A DNA stretch of 64,000 nucleotides, taken from the NCBI GenBank assembly GCA_021740585.1, contig JAIOZM010000003.1, forward strand, positions 1 through 64,000, in the 5' to 3' direction. The position numbers and the translations under genes were made by a program. Numbering within the stretch: position 1 is the stretch's first letter; each line of letters starts with the position of its first letter. Below, in pieces: positions 29,388 to 39,702 of this stretch. The stretch comes from Bacteroidales bacterium (lineage in GTDB: Bacteria > Bacteroidota > Bacteroidia > Bacteroidales > GCA-2748055). Below the pieces are notes generated by a model, which saw only the letters and a list, made by a program, of their open reading frames with translations, searched no databases and had not been told where the DNA came from.

Positions 29388-29479
29388 GTGATTTTTAGTT
29401 TGGAATAATGAAATGCAAAAATATAAAAGTTTCTCATCCTGCAAGTTTATAGAATGGCTATATTTGAAATCAATTAATT

Positions 29480-30121
29480 ATGAAAAAACCGGGTATAGAA
29501 GAAATTTATGGAAATAGAAATTTCCATCTGATGCATAAATTGCATTACGACAGCATTATAGCCTTCGTATTTAAAAATATTAAATTGAAAACTTTAGGGT
29601 CCGGGCTGTATTTTTTGTCCCTGATTTTATTGTTTATTCTGATAATGATTTTTTCAATAAAAGGATTTATAAGCCATCAAATTTCTGTATCAAAATATAT
29701 TTCCTCTCTTTTCTATGGATTCTTATCAGGATCATTTATCGTCATACCTTTCCATGAACTATTTCATGCACTGGCTTATAGGTTAATTGGCGCCAGACCT
29801 CAATTTGGAATGGATCTCAAGCAACTTATTTTTTATATAACAGCCGATAAATTTGTTGTTAACCGAAGGGAGTTTCATTGGATTGCTTTGGCACCTTTCA
29901 TTATAATCAATGTTTCAGTTGCCTCTGTATTTGTTTTTTTGAATATAAACCAGCAAATTATTGCACTTTTCTTTCTGTTCTTCCATAACATAATGTGTAT
30001 AGGCGATTTTGCTATGTTGAGTTTTTATCATCATCACTCAGAAAAAAAACTTTTTAGTTTTGATATTATCGAAGAAAAAACCTCCTACATGTTCGAATAC
30101 ATCGAAAGAAATAATATTTAA
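29480..30121 (+). CDS. DUF3267-like membrane protein with HExxH-type motif
   Basis: VIPFHELFHALAYRLIGARP. Confidence 0.75.
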   Translation: MKKPGIEEIYGNRNFHLMHKLHYDSIIAFVFKNIKLKTLGSGLYFLSLILLFILIMIFSIKGFISHQISVSKYISSLFYGFLSGSFIVIPFHELFHALAYRLIGARPQFGMDLKQLIFYITADKFVVNRREFHWIALAPFIIINVSVASVFVFLNINQQIIALFFLFFHNIMCIGDFAMLSFYHHHSEKKLFSFDIIEEKTSYMFEYIERNNI

Positions 30122-30126
30122 TTATT

Positions 30127-31557
30127 ATGAGCGGATTTTTAAAACAGAGCAAATCTTTTCCCGGGACATTCTGGGCTGCCAATACTCTTGAACTTTTTGA
30201 AAGATGGGCCTATTATGGAATTTTTAATCTTCTGGCTCTCTATCTTACCAATTCAACTGAATCGGGCGCCCTGGGTTTCACTCAGGTTGAAAAGGGAATG
30301 ATAATGGGAATTGTAAATGCTATTCTATATTTTTTGCCTGTAATTACCGGTTCCATTGCCGATAAATTCGGATACAAAAAAGTTCTTGTATTGGCTTTTG
30401 GAATACTGGCATCAGGTTATTATTTCATGGGAATGGTATCCAGTTTTACATCGGTTTTTATCACATTTTTTTATGTAGCTATCGGAGCAGCACTTTTTAA
30501 ACCAATAATTTCGGCAACCATCGCAAAAACAACCAACGATGAAAACGCCTCCCTGGGTTTCGGTATTTTTTATATGATAGTAAATATTGGTGGACTAATT
30601 GGTCCTGTATTGGCATCCGAACTACGCGAAATTAGCTGGAATTATATCTTTTTGATGTCATCTGCCTCCATAGTTGTCAACATGATAATTGTACTTTTCT
30701 TTTATAAGGAACCAGACCGGACAATGAACTCCGATTCACTTTCAAAATCTCTCAAAATAGTATTTCAAAATATCTTTAATGTACTAAAAGACCTAAGGTT
30801 TACATTATTCCTGGTGATTATTATTGGTGCATGGACGGTTTATTGGCAGTATTTTTATAGTCTGCCGGTATTTATTGAACAGTGGACAGATACATCAGCC
30901 TTATACAACTCACTTTTTAAACTATGGCCGGGATTTGCTATGGCCATAGGCACAGATGAAGGAATTATTCTGGCAGAGAAAATTATTGCTTTAGACGCTT
31001 TCTTAATCGTAATCTTTCAGGTAATAATAAGCACATTTATTTCGAGGTTCAGGCCAATGCACTCTATGACTGCCGGTATACTAATTAATTCGCTTGGACT
31101 ATGTCTTGCTGCCATTACCAGAAATCCTTTTTTCCTGCTTTCTTCCATATTCATCTTTTCCGTTGGGGAGATGATTTTTTCTCCTAAAATTCTCGAATAT
31201 ATTGGAAAAATTGCACCAAATGATAAAGCAGCTCTCTATATGGGAACACAGTTTCTGCCCATTGCATTTGGAAATTTTATTGGAGGATTTATATCTGGTG
31301 GGGTATACGATAATCTGGCCAACAGAACCAGAATGACAAGGGATTTGTTAGGGATAAATACAGATTTTGAATTATCACTGGATCAACTCAGTGCAAAAGC
31401 CATGGAAGAGCTTGGAATGAATTATCAGGAACTTACAGACCATTTGTGGAATCTTAATCATCCGGGTAAATTTGGAATTGTTCTTGCCGGTTTAGGACTC
31501 ACAACTTTTATTGCGCTTATAATTTACGACAAGTATTTTTTTACAAAAAAGGCGTAG
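30127..31557 (+). CDS. MFS transporter, POT/PTR-like
   Basis: FWAANTLELFERWAYYGIFNLLALYLT; GSIADKFGYKKVLVL; 12-TM hydrophobicity. Confidence 0.82.
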   Translation: MSGFLKQSKSFPGTFWAANTLELFERWAYYGIFNLLALYLTNSTESGALGFTQVEKGMIMGIVNAILYFLPVITGSIADKFGYKKVLVLAFGILASGYYFMGMVSSFTSVFITFFYVAIGAALFKPIISATIAKTTNDENASLGFGIFYMIVNIGGLIGPVLASELREISWNYIFLMSSASIVVNMIIVLFFYKEPDRTMNSDSLSKSLKIVFQNIFNVLKDLRFTLFLVIIIGAWTVYWQYFYSLPVFIEQWTDTSALYNSLFKLWPGFAMAIGTDEGIILAEKIIALDAFLIVIFQVIISTFISRFRPMHSMTAGILINSLGLCLAAITRNPFFLLSSIFIFSVGEMIFSPKILEYIGKIAPNDKAALYMGTQFLPIAFGNFIGGFISGGVYDNLANRTRMTRDLLGINTDFELSLDQLSAKAMEELGMNYQELTDHLWNLNHPGKFGIVLAGLGLTTFIALIIYDKYFFTKKA

Positions 31558-31723
31558 ATTCGGAATAAAATGCAGAAGTTTATTGTCTAAAGAATATTGT
31601 ATTTTGAATTCACATTGCCTGCATTATACAGGGTTTTCAAAAAGAATTCAAAAGAAGTACTTTTGCAGAATTAGTGAAATTAAGCAGAAATTAATCTGTA
31701 ACAATAGTGTAGGGTAAAAATAT

Positions 31724-31786
31724 GAGATTGCATCGCTACGTTCGCCATGACTCTGTAAGTCGTTATTAGCTTAGCGAAGCAATCTT
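31724..31786. repeat. Degenerate palindromic dispersed repeat GAGATTGCATCGCTACGTTCGCCATGAC...TTAGCGAAGCAATCT
   Basis: Inverted arms AGATTGCaTCGCTA / TAGCGAaGCAATCT around a ~35 nt centre. Confidence 0.7.
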
Positions 31787-31907
31787 TTCAAGACGAATGA
31801 ATTTTACTGTACAAAAATCGATCTTTAACAGTTTTTATGCATAAGAGAACAGAAGTTATTGCGTTTTGCATTATGATAATGATTCAGAAATTTAGCATAC
31901 TTATTCT

Positions 31908-31915
31908 TAGCTTTG
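31908..31915 (+). promoter_or_regulatory. Bacteroidetes -7 box TAGCTTTG for the RND efflux operon
   Basis: TANNTTTG consensus 27 nt upstream of the ATG. Confidence 0.5.
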
Positions 31916-31941
31916 CACCGCTTATTCAAAAATAAAAATAA

Positions 31942-33144
31942 ATGAGAAAAATTGACAGAAGAATATTAATAATCAGCGTTTTGATTTTCATCATAGGATT
32001 AAGTTTTGGGTTGATGAAGTTTTTGATTGCCCAAAAAGAAGATCCAAAGATGCAGAAGGTGATGGAAATAAAGAGATTTGTTAAAGCTGATACCGTGAAA
32101 TACGAAACAATAATTTCTTCGGTTGAGGCGCCGGGAAGATTGTCTTCTATGGCGCGTACAGATATAATTGCCGAAGCCTCGGGTAAAATTATTTTAGCTT
32201 CCATACCTCTTAAAAAAGGAAGCAGATTTAAAAAAGGAGATTTACTTTTTACCATTTATCCTGATGAGGCAAAACTCTCCTTGTATTCGAGGAAAAGTAT
32301 GTTTAAATCTACTTTGGCCAATTTATTACCGGATATGACTTTCGATTATCCGGAACATGAAGAACTTTTAAGGGACTATTTCAATAATTTGGACATAATG
32401 AAAGATTTCCCCCCCTTGCCCGAAATTACTGATTCCAAGCTGGAAATATTTCTCGCTTCCCGGAATCTGATTTCAGAGTATTACAGCATTAAAAAAGATG
32501 AACTCCAGCTAAAACGTCATAATATTTATGCACCCTACGATGGCACATATACTGATGTTTATCTTGAGGAGTCAGCTTATACCAATACCGGTGGGAAGGT
32601 TGCTACGGCTATCAGAACCGATATACTGGTTATTGAAATTCCTCTGGAAAGACAAGATGCGTATTGGGTAAAAATAGGTGATAAAGTTAGGGTAATCAGC
32701 GACCTGTCTAAGAAAGAATCCACTGGAAAAGTTATCCGTAAATCTGCTTTCATCGACGAGAATACCCAGTCGCAAAGTCTCTTTGTAAATGTTTCAAATA
32801 CAAATGGGAATAATTTTTTACAGGGTGAATTTGTTCATGTTGTTTTTCCCGGTCATCCTATAGATAAGGTAATGGAAATTCCCAGAAATGCTGTTTTTAA
32901 TAACAATGAAGTATTTGTTATTGTTGACGGCAGACTGGAAAAGCGATTCATAAATAAAGTAAAAGTAAATGAAACAACCTTACTGTTTAATGGTGTAAAA
33001 GAGGGCGAAATTTTGGTAACTCAGACTTTAATAAATGTGCTGGAAGGAACTCCCGTAAATGTACTGGGTTCATCCCCTGATCCACAAAAAGAAAAATCCG
33101 GAGAGCAAAGTGGACAAGGAAATAAAAAGAAGGAAAAGTCATGA
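31942..33144 (+). CDS. RND efflux periplasmic adaptor (HlyD/MFP family)
   Basis: Barrel-sandwich-hybrid pattern (TDIIAEASGKIILASIPLKKGSRFKKGDLLF); upstream of RND permease. Confidence 0.88.
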   Translation: MRKIDRRILIISVLIFIIGLSFGLMKFLIAQKEDPKMQKVMEIKRFVKADTVKYETIISSVEAPGRLSSMARTDIIAEASGKIILASIPLKKGSRFKKGDLLFTIYPDEAKLSLYSRKSMFKSTLANLLPDMTFDYPEHEELLRDYFNNLDIMKDFPPLPEITDSKLEIFLASRNLISEYYSIKKDELQLKRHNIYAPYDGTYTDVYLEESAYTNTGGKVATAIRTDILVIEIPLERQDAYWVKIGDKVRVISDLSKKESTGKVIRKSAFIDENTQSQSLFVNVSNTNGNNFLQGEFVHVVFPGHPIDKVMEIPRNAVFNNNEVFVIVDGRLEKRFINKVKVNETTLLFNGVKEGEILVTQTLINVLEGTPVNVLGSSPDPQKEKSGEQSGQGNKKKEKS

Positions 33145-36100
33145 GAAGCATTATAGAAAAGTTTGTACAGTACCCAATTTATGCCAATCTCATCATTGCT
33201 GTATTCATAGTGGCGGGCGGGGTTAGCCTTATGTCGATGAAAAAATCATTTTTCCCGGAAGTGGAAAGCAGGATTATCGGCATTTCTGTTTTTTATCCGG
33301 GTGCTTCACCGGTGGAGATGGAAGAAGGGGTTACATCAAGAATTGAGGAAGCAATCCGTGGATTAATCGGGATAAAAGAAATCAACTCATCTTCATCCGA
33401 AAATAGTGCAAGAATTACCATAGAAACAACCGGAGAATATCCCATCGATGAAGTTTTAATGGAGGTTAAAAATGCAGTCGATGGGGTTTCCTCTCTCCCT
33501 TCGGCTGCCGAAAGGCCTATTGTATCAAAAAGCAGATCCCGGGCTCCTGCATTACGCATGGACGTTGTTCCTGAGGAGGGGGTGGTTATGGATTTAATGA
33601 CACTTAAGGAATATGCCCAGCGGGTGGAAGAGGATTTTTATAGTTCAGGTGTAATGAGTCAGATTGATTTAAGCGGCTATCCCCAACCTGAAATTTCTGT
33701 TGAGGTGAATGAAGAACAGCTTTTAAGATACAACCTCAGTTTTGAAGACATTTCAGCCGCGATTCAACAAAACAATCAGGATGTTTCTGCCGGCGAGATT
33801 AAATCTGATGATGAAGAACTATTAATCCGGCTGCGTTCCAGAAGTACTAATCCTGATAAAATTGGCAATATCATTTTATTCGCTCAAAAAGATGGTAGTT
33901 ATATCCGAATAAGAGATATTGCAGAAGTAAAGAAAAAATTTGCCGATTCAGTGAACAAATCATGGGTGAATGGCAGAGAATCTGTTTCTATCGAAGTGGA
34001 AAAACTGCCTTCTGAGGATCTGGAAGAAATTACCGATTTTGCGCTTGATTATATTGAAAAATTCAATACCGCCGGTAATGGAGTAAGGCTGGAAATGTCG
34101 CGTGCATATATTGAGATTCTGGATAGCCGTCTCGAGTTGCTTGCAAAAAACGGCTTAGTTGGTTTAACTTTAATAATAATTGGATTGTCTCTGTTTTTAA
34201 GCGTGCGCTTATCTTTATGGGTGTCCTTTGGTATACCATTCAGCTTTTTGGGCATGTTTATGGCTGCCAGTGCCATGGGAATTACTATAAATATGATGTC
34301 GCTTTTTGGGATGATACTGGTAATTGGTATTTTGGTGGATGATGGTATAGTAATTGCCGAGAATATTTATCTGCATTTTGAGCAGGGGAAAAGACCAATG
34401 TTGGCCGCCGTCGATGGTACCATGGAAGTTCTTCCGGCAGTGATTACATCGGTAACGACAACAATTGTTGCTTTTGTTCCTTTATTATTTTTATCGGGTA
34501 CACGAATGGAAATGATGCTGCAGATGGCCGTTGTGGTTATTCTTGCCCTGGTGTTTTCATTATTTGAAGCCTTCTTTGTTCTTCCTGCTCACCTTAGTAA
34601 TCCAAAAGTTTTAAGTCGCCGCAGTCTGGAAACTAAAAATAAAGGCATAAAAAAATATTTTGACAGAGGAATGGTGTGGCTTCGGGAAAATATATATCAT
34701 CACATGCTTATATGGCTTATTAAATGGAGACATGCAGTGATAGGTATTCCCGTTGGACTAATTCTTATTACTTTGGGACTGGTTATTGGAGGCCATATTA
34801 AAAACACTTTTTTTCCATCTGTCGATTTTGACCGCTTTGAAGTGAATATAGCTTTCACTCCGGGTGATGGGGAAGCACAAACTCTGAGATACCTCAAAAA
34901 ATTTGAAACAGCAATTTGGGAGGTAAATAGCGATTTGATAAAAGAGTTTGATATGGATGAAGACATGATTAGCAGAGTTTCCACTAATCTTGGGTCTGCC
35001 AGAGCCATACAGGAAAGTGGATCGCATGCCGGAAGTATTGGTGTATATCCTATAGACCTCGAAGGTTATGAAATAACAGGATTCGATATTGCCAACAGAG
35101 TGAGAGAAAAGATCGGTCCTGTCCCTGAAGCTCTGAAATTTACTGTGGGGGGAAGAAACCGTTGGGGATCACCAATATCCGTTGGATTAATGTCTAAGAA
35201 TCTTGGGGAACTGGACGAAGCAAAATACTATTTAATGGAAAGGCTAAGGGAGCTTCCTGCTCTTAAAGATATAACAGAAAGTCTGGCATTAGGTAAACAG
35301 GAAGTCAGACTTGAACTTAAGCCAAAAGCCTATTTCCTTAATCTTGACGAAAACACCATTGCCCGGCAGGTGCGTTCAGGATTTTACGGATTGCAGGCAC
35401 AACGACTGCAGGAGGGTAGGGATGAATTGAGAGTGTGGGTGCGTTATCCTAAGGACAACCGGATGACCCTCGGGCAAATGGAAAAAATGAAAATTAAAAC
35501 TTCTCAGGGTGAATTTCCCTTAAATGAATTGGCCACCTATCATTTTGAAAGAGGTCCTGTGGCGATAAACCGCTTTAACGGAGCCAGAGAGATCAGGGTT
35601 GAGGCAGAAACCATCGATCCTTATGCACCCATTCCTGAAATAATAGATCAGATTGAAACCGAAATAATGCCTGAAATAACGGCTCTTTTCCCAGGGATAA
35701 GATATATTTATCAGGGACAAACACGATATAGTCAGGAGGCTCTTGTAAAAGTTAAAAAATATTTTTTAATAGCATTTCTGATTATCATATTCATTATGAT
35801 AATACACTTCAGGAGTATCGATCAACCTTTGATTATAATAGCCATGATACCTTTGTCGATGCTTGGGGTTTTCTGGGGTCATGGGATACACGATAAACCC
35901 CTGTCGTTAATGAGTTTATGGGGAATGGTGGCCTTAACAGGAGTGATAATAAACGATGCCATTGTTTTTCTTGCCAAATACGATGGACTTCTGCTCGAGG
36001 GGAGAAAAGTGGTTGATGCAGTTGTTGAAGCCGGAAAAGTGAGACTTCGTCCCATAATACTTACATCGCTTACTACAAGTATCGGATTGTTCCCTATTAT

Positions 36101-36368
36101 TCTTCAGAAAAGTGTGCAGGCTCAGTTTCTCATCCCAATGGCCATTAGTTTGGCTTATGGAGTAGCAATTGGCACCATATTTATTTTGATTTTTTTCCCT
36201 GTGCTGATTATGTTATTGAACGATTTCAGGGTATTCAGAAGAAAGCTTTGGACCGGAATCAAACCTGAGAGGGAAGCAGTGGAAACCATAATTATTCTGG
36301 AGAAAAGAAAAAACCGATTTGAACATGGACCGACTCCTGAAGAACTAAAGGAGGAGGAGAATGAATAA
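33141..36368 (+). CDS. RND family efflux permease
   Basis: 1075 aa; FPEVESRIIGISVFYPGASPVEMEEGV; GILVDDGIVIAENI; ALTGVIINDAIVFLAKYD. Confidence 0.93.
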   Translation: MRSIIEKFVQYPIYANLIIAVFIVAGGVSLMSMKKSFFPEVESRIIGISVFYPGASPVEMEEGVTSRIEEAIRGLIGIKEINSSSSENSARITIETTGEYPIDEVLMEVKNAVDGVSSLPSAAERPIVSKSRSRAPALRMDVVPEEGVVMDLMTLKEYAQRVEEDFYSSGVMSQIDLSGYPQPEISVEVNEEQLLRYNLSFEDISAAIQQNNQDVSAGEIKSDDEELLIRLRSRSTNPDKIGNIILFAQKDGSYIRIRDIAEVKKKFADSVNKSWVNGRESVSIEVEKLPSEDLEEITDFALDYIEKFNTAGNGVRLEMSRAYIEILDSRLELLAKNGLVGLTLIIIGLSLFLSVRLSLWVSFGIPFSFLGMFMAASAMGITINMMSLFGMILVIGILVDDGIVIAENIYLHFEQGKRPMLAAVDGTMEVLPAVITSVTTTIVAFVPLLFLSGTRMEMMLQMAVVVILALVFSLFEAFFVLPAHLSNPKVLSRRSLETKNKGIKKYFDRGMVWLRENIYHHMLIWLIKWRHAVIGIPVGLILITLGLVIGGHIKNTFFPSVDFDRFEVNIAFTPGDGEAQTLRYLKKFETAIWEVNSDLIKEFDMDEDMISRVSTNLGSARAIQESGSHAGSIGVYPIDLEGYEITGFDIANRVREKIGPVPEALKFTVGGRNRWGSPISVGLMSKNLGELDEAKYYLMERLRELPALKDITESLALGKQEVRLELKPKAYFLNLDENTIARQVRSGFYGLQAQRLQEGRDELRVWVRYPKDNRMTLGQMEKMKIKTSQGEFPLNELATYHFERGPVAINRFNGAREIRVEAETIDPYAPIPEIIDQIETEIMPEITALFPGIRYIYQGQTRYSQEALVKVKKYFLIAFLIIIFIMIIHFRSIDQPLIIIAMIPLSMLGVFWGHGIHDKPLSLMSLWGMVALTGVIINDAIVFLAKYDGLLLEGRKVVDAVVEAGKVRLRPIILTSLTTSIGLFPIILQKSVQAQFLIPMAISLAYGVAIGTIFILIFFPVLIMLLNDFRVFRRKLWTGIKPEREAVETIIILEKRKNRFEHGPTPEELKEEENE

Positions 36369-37683
36369 AATTTATAATTATATGAGAACGAAAATTTATA
36401 CTTTCATCTTTATATTAATAGGGAGTACTACTTCTTTGTTTTCACAGGAAAAACTACTCAGCCTCTCAGATGCTATCGATTATACTCTGGCTAATAATTA
36501 TGGAATTGTAATTTCTTCTTTAGAGGAAAATTCAGCCGGTTTAAATAATACCTGGGGAAATGCGGGCAGGTTGCCTTCTGTGGGATTTGATCTTAATTCC
36601 CAAAATAATATCAGGTATGTGGATGGCTCCGGAACGACAAATAACAATCTGATTGCAGATCTTAATGTAGGATGGAAAATTTTTGATGGATTCAGGGTCA
36701 ATATTACCAAAGAGAAATTGGATTTGCTGGAAGACTTATCTCAGGGACAATCGGCTGTTGTTATTGAAAATACCATTCAAAATCTGATGCTGGCCTATTA
36801 TTATGTTCTTTTACAAGAGGAAAACCTGAAAGTTATAGAGGAGCTGTTGACGCTGTCGAAAGACAGATACGACTATGAACTGGCTCGCTACGATATGGGA
36901 AATGCTATTTCAGTTAACGTTTTGCTCGCAAAAAACGTATGGTTAAACGATAAAGCAGCTTGTTTAAAACAGGAATATGCAGTAAAGGATGCATACAGAA
37001 CACTTAATTTTATAATGGCAGAAAAAGATAACCCGCAATGGCTTCTTATTTCTGACTTTGCAGCCGATACTTCCGGATATGAACTTTCGTCGCTAATGGA
37101 AAAAATGATTTCAAGCAATTATGTTCTTAAAAATCAGTACATTAATCAGAGTCTGAAAGAAAAGGAGAGGAAGCTTAAAGAAAGTGATTTATTACCCGAT
37201 TTTAGTATTTCTGCAGGTATAAATAACACATTAAGCAGATCTGAAGTTTCAGGAAATAATGCTTCAAACACCAATACTTATAGTCCATATGGGAATTTGA
37301 GTTTTTCATACGATATATTCACTGGAGGGATCCGGAAAACTGCTGTTTCGGTGGCAAAAATTAATGCTGAAATAAGTGAAGTTCGCACCGGGGAGATGAT
37401 TCATAGCTTGCAGAACGAAATGCTGGGATTATACGACAATCATTTATTGCGAATGGAATTATTAAGCCTTGCCAACGAAAACCTTGAAACAGCGGAACTA
37501 AACCTGAATATATCTGAGCAAAAGTACAAGAATGGAAGTTTAACTTCCTTTGAATATCGGGAAATTCAATTGATTCATTTGAATGCTTCATTGAGCAGAC
37601 TGGTTGCAATCTATGATTTAATTTATAGTGAAACTGAGATGACCCGGTTAACTGGGGGGTTTTTAAACTCTGTTGGGGAGTAA
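36361..37683 (+). CDS. TolC family outer membrane efflux protein
   Basis: SLSDAIDYTLANNYGI; NLNISEQKYKNGSLTSFEYREIQL. Confidence 0.88.
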   Translation: MNKIYNYMRTKIYTFIFILIGSTTSLFSQEKLLSLSDAIDYTLANNYGIVISSLEENSAGLNNTWGNAGRLPSVGFDLNSQNNIRYVDGSGTTNNNLIADLNVGWKIFDGFRVNITKEKLDLLEDLSQGQSAVVIENTIQNLMLAYYYVLLQEENLKVIEELLTLSKDRYDYELARYDMGNAISVNVLLAKNVWLNDKAACLKQEYAVKDAYRTLNFIMAEKDNPQWLLISDFAADTSGYELSSLMEKMISSNYVLKNQYINQSLKEKERKLKESDLLPDFSISAGINNTLSRSEVSGNNASNTNTYSPYGNLSFSYDIFTGGIRKTAVSVAKINAEISEVRTGEMIHSLQNEMLGLYDNHLLRMELLSLANENLETAELNLNISEQKYKNGSLTSFEYREIQLIHLNASLSRLVAIYDLIYSETEMTRLTGGFLNSVGE

Positions 37684-37770
37684 AAGAAAAGATAAAAGAT
37701 AAAAGTGAAAAGATAAAAGTGAAAAGATAAAAGTGAAAAGATAAAAGTGAAAAGATAAAAGTGAAAAGAC
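37684..37770. repeat. 14 bp tandem repeat GAAAAGATAAAAGT
   Basis: About 5 visible copies after the tolC-like stop codon. Confidence 0.93.
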
Positions 37771-37860
37771 AAAAGGCCTGCACTGAGCGAAGTCGAAGTG
37801 AAAAAGATAAAAGATAAAAGGCTCGCACTGAGCGAAGTCGAAGTGAAAAAGATAAAACAT
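37771..37860. repeat. 45 bp tandem duplication containing CACTGAGCGAAGTCGAAGTG
   Basis: Two near-identical copies (37771..37815, 37816..37860). Confidence 0.95.
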
Positions 37861-37874
37861 AAATATTCAGTCTA

Positions 37875-38744
37875 GTGGATTCAAAAGAAAAAGTGAGCAG
37901 AAGATTGCCCGATTGGATGAAGGTGCCCTTGCCCGATGGGGTGAAATATGCAAAAGTGAAAGCTCTTACCGAAGGAAAGCACCTGAATACTATTTGTATC
38001 AGCGGTAACTGTCCTAATAAAGCCGAATGCTGGAGCAAGGGAACGGCAACTTTTATGATTCTTGGAGAAAAATGTACCCGGAACTGTGGATTTTGTCAGG
38101 TAAAAACGATGAAACCCGATCCGGTGGATCCGGAGGAAGCTCATATACTTGCCGGGGCTATTTCTGAGATGGGATTAAAACATGCTGTTATTACATCGGT
38201 ATGCCGTGATGATATCGCCGATGGTGGAGCTTCAGTTTGGGCAAATACTATTAAGGTAGTGAAGGAAAAAAACCCGGGACTTACTATGGAAGTTCTCATT
38301 CCTGATTTTAGGGGAAATCTGAAAGATATGGATAAGGTAATTCATGAAAAACCCGAAGTAATTTCCCATAATCTGGAAACCGTGAGAAGACTAACACCAG
38401 GATTGCGTTCGGTAGCGAGTTATGAACAAAGCCTGGGCGTATTAAGATATCTGGTAGCCTCGGGGGTGAATACTAAAACAGGTATAATGGTTGGATTGGG
38501 AGAAAGTGAAGAAGAGGTTAAGGAAACAATGCGTGATGCAAGGGCCGCAGGAGTTAATATTTTTACTATCGGGCAATACTTGCAACCTGGTCCGAAACAT
38601 CATCCCATAATTGAATTTGTGAAGCCCGCTGTATTTCATGCATATAAAAGATATGGAAAGGAAATTGGATTCGACCATATCGAAAGCAGTCCCCTGGTTC
38701 GCAGTTCCTATAATGCAGAAAAACATATCCATATTCAAAAATAG
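37875..38744 (+). CDS. lipA: Lipoyl synthase (radical SAM), GTG start
   Basis: CTRNCGFCQV CxxxCxxC; CISGNCPNKAECWSKGTATFMILG; SSPLVRSSYNAE. Confidence 0.95.
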   Translation: MDSKEKVSRRLPDWMKVPLPDGVKYAKVKALTEGKHLNTICISGNCPNKAECWSKGTATFMILGEKCTRNCGFCQVKTMKPDPVDPEEAHILAGAISEMGLKHAVITSVCRDDIADGGASVWANTIKVVKEKNPGLTMEVLIPDFRGNLKDMDKVIHEKPEVISHNLETVRRLTPGLRSVASYEQSLGVLRYLVASGVNTKTGIMVGLGESEEEVKETMRDARAAGVNIFTIGQYLQPGPKHHPIIEFVKPAVFHAYKRYGKEIGFDHIESSPLVRSSYNAEKHIHIQK

Positions 38745-38753
38745 ATTATCCTG

Positions 38754-39434
38754 ATGGTAAAAACTCAATTTATAGATAAAGGACTCATTAAGTATCAGGA
38801 GGCCTGGGATTTTCAAAAAGAACTCCATAAAAAGTTGTTGGATCTGAAGCAAAGTGGAGAAAAAGTTATTGAGCAGTATTTGCTCTACTGTGAACATCCG
38901 CATGTCTATACCCTTGGGAAGAGTGGACATCAGGAAAACATGCTTATTCAGGGTGATTTTCTGAAAAAGATAAACGCAGAATTCTTTAAAATCGATCGTG
39001 GAGGAGATATCACTTATCACGGTCCGGGTCAAATTGTAGGCTATCCTGTTTTCGATCTGGAATCGATGAATATTGGTATACGAAGCTATATTGGATTGCT
39101 GGAAAATGCCGTTATCAAAACTCTGGCAGAATACAATATTCAGGCAGATCGACTGGAAGGAGCCATTGGTGTGTGGCTGAAAAAGAACCATGAACAATCT
39201 GCTGTTAAAATCTGTGCCATCGGTGTTAAAGTGAGCAGAATGATCAGTATGCATGGGTTTGCACTAAATGTAAACACCGATCTTAACTACTTCAATTATA
39301 TTAATCCCTGTGGATTTATTGATAAAGGGGTCACTTCCATGGAAAAAGAATTAGGGGAGAAAATTAATATTAGTGAAGTGAAAACTATTTTACTGAAGTA
39401 TATAAAGGAGGAATTTGCGCTTGCTATAGAGTAA
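38754..39434 (+). CDS. lipB: Lipoyl(octanoyl) transferase
   Basis: HPHVYTLGKSG; DRGGDITYHGPGQIVGYPV; CGFIDKGVTSM. Confidence 0.95.
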   Translation: MVKTQFIDKGLIKYQEAWDFQKELHKKLLDLKQSGEKVIEQYLLYCEHPHVYTLGKSGHQENMLIQGDFLKKINAEFFKIDRGGDITYHGPGQIVGYPVFDLESMNIGIRSYIGLLENAVIKTLAEYNIQADRLEGAIGVWLKKNHEQSAVKICAIGVKVSRMISMHGFALNVNTDLNYFNYINPCGFIDKGVTSMEKELGEKINISEVKTILLKYIKEEFALAIE

Positions 39435-39702
39435 ATTTAATGAAATCATTGTGGCTATTAACTTAGGTCCAAATAAGTTTTGTAATCTTTTTGTTTAAAA
39501 ATATTTGTATTTAATATTAGGTTTAACACAAATGCTCATAAATATATTTGGATTTCTAACATTTTTTTTACTAATTTTAATAAAAAGATAAAGTCAGAGA
39601 AGTACTAAAAGAGTCTGGCCATTTATTAAAGCAAAATATTTAATAAACAATTAATCTTTAAAATAGAGTTGATTCTTATCTAAAAATTTAAATACTATAA
39701 CA

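Noticed and set aside
31837-31935. 32-codon hydrophobic ORF MHKRTEVIAFCIMIMIQKFSILILSFAPLIQK just upstream of the RND operon
   Set aside because: The likely -7 box (31908..31915) lies inside it, so the operon transcript would start downstream of its ATG.
37361-38038. 225 aa minus-strand ORF with LSFSLRLRSVRAFYL repeats, and 37663..37860
   Set aside because: Read-through of the 14/45 bp repeats and antisense to tolC-like and lipA genes.
38442-39254. 270 aa minus-strand ORF
   Set aside because: Antisense to well-supported lipA and lipB.
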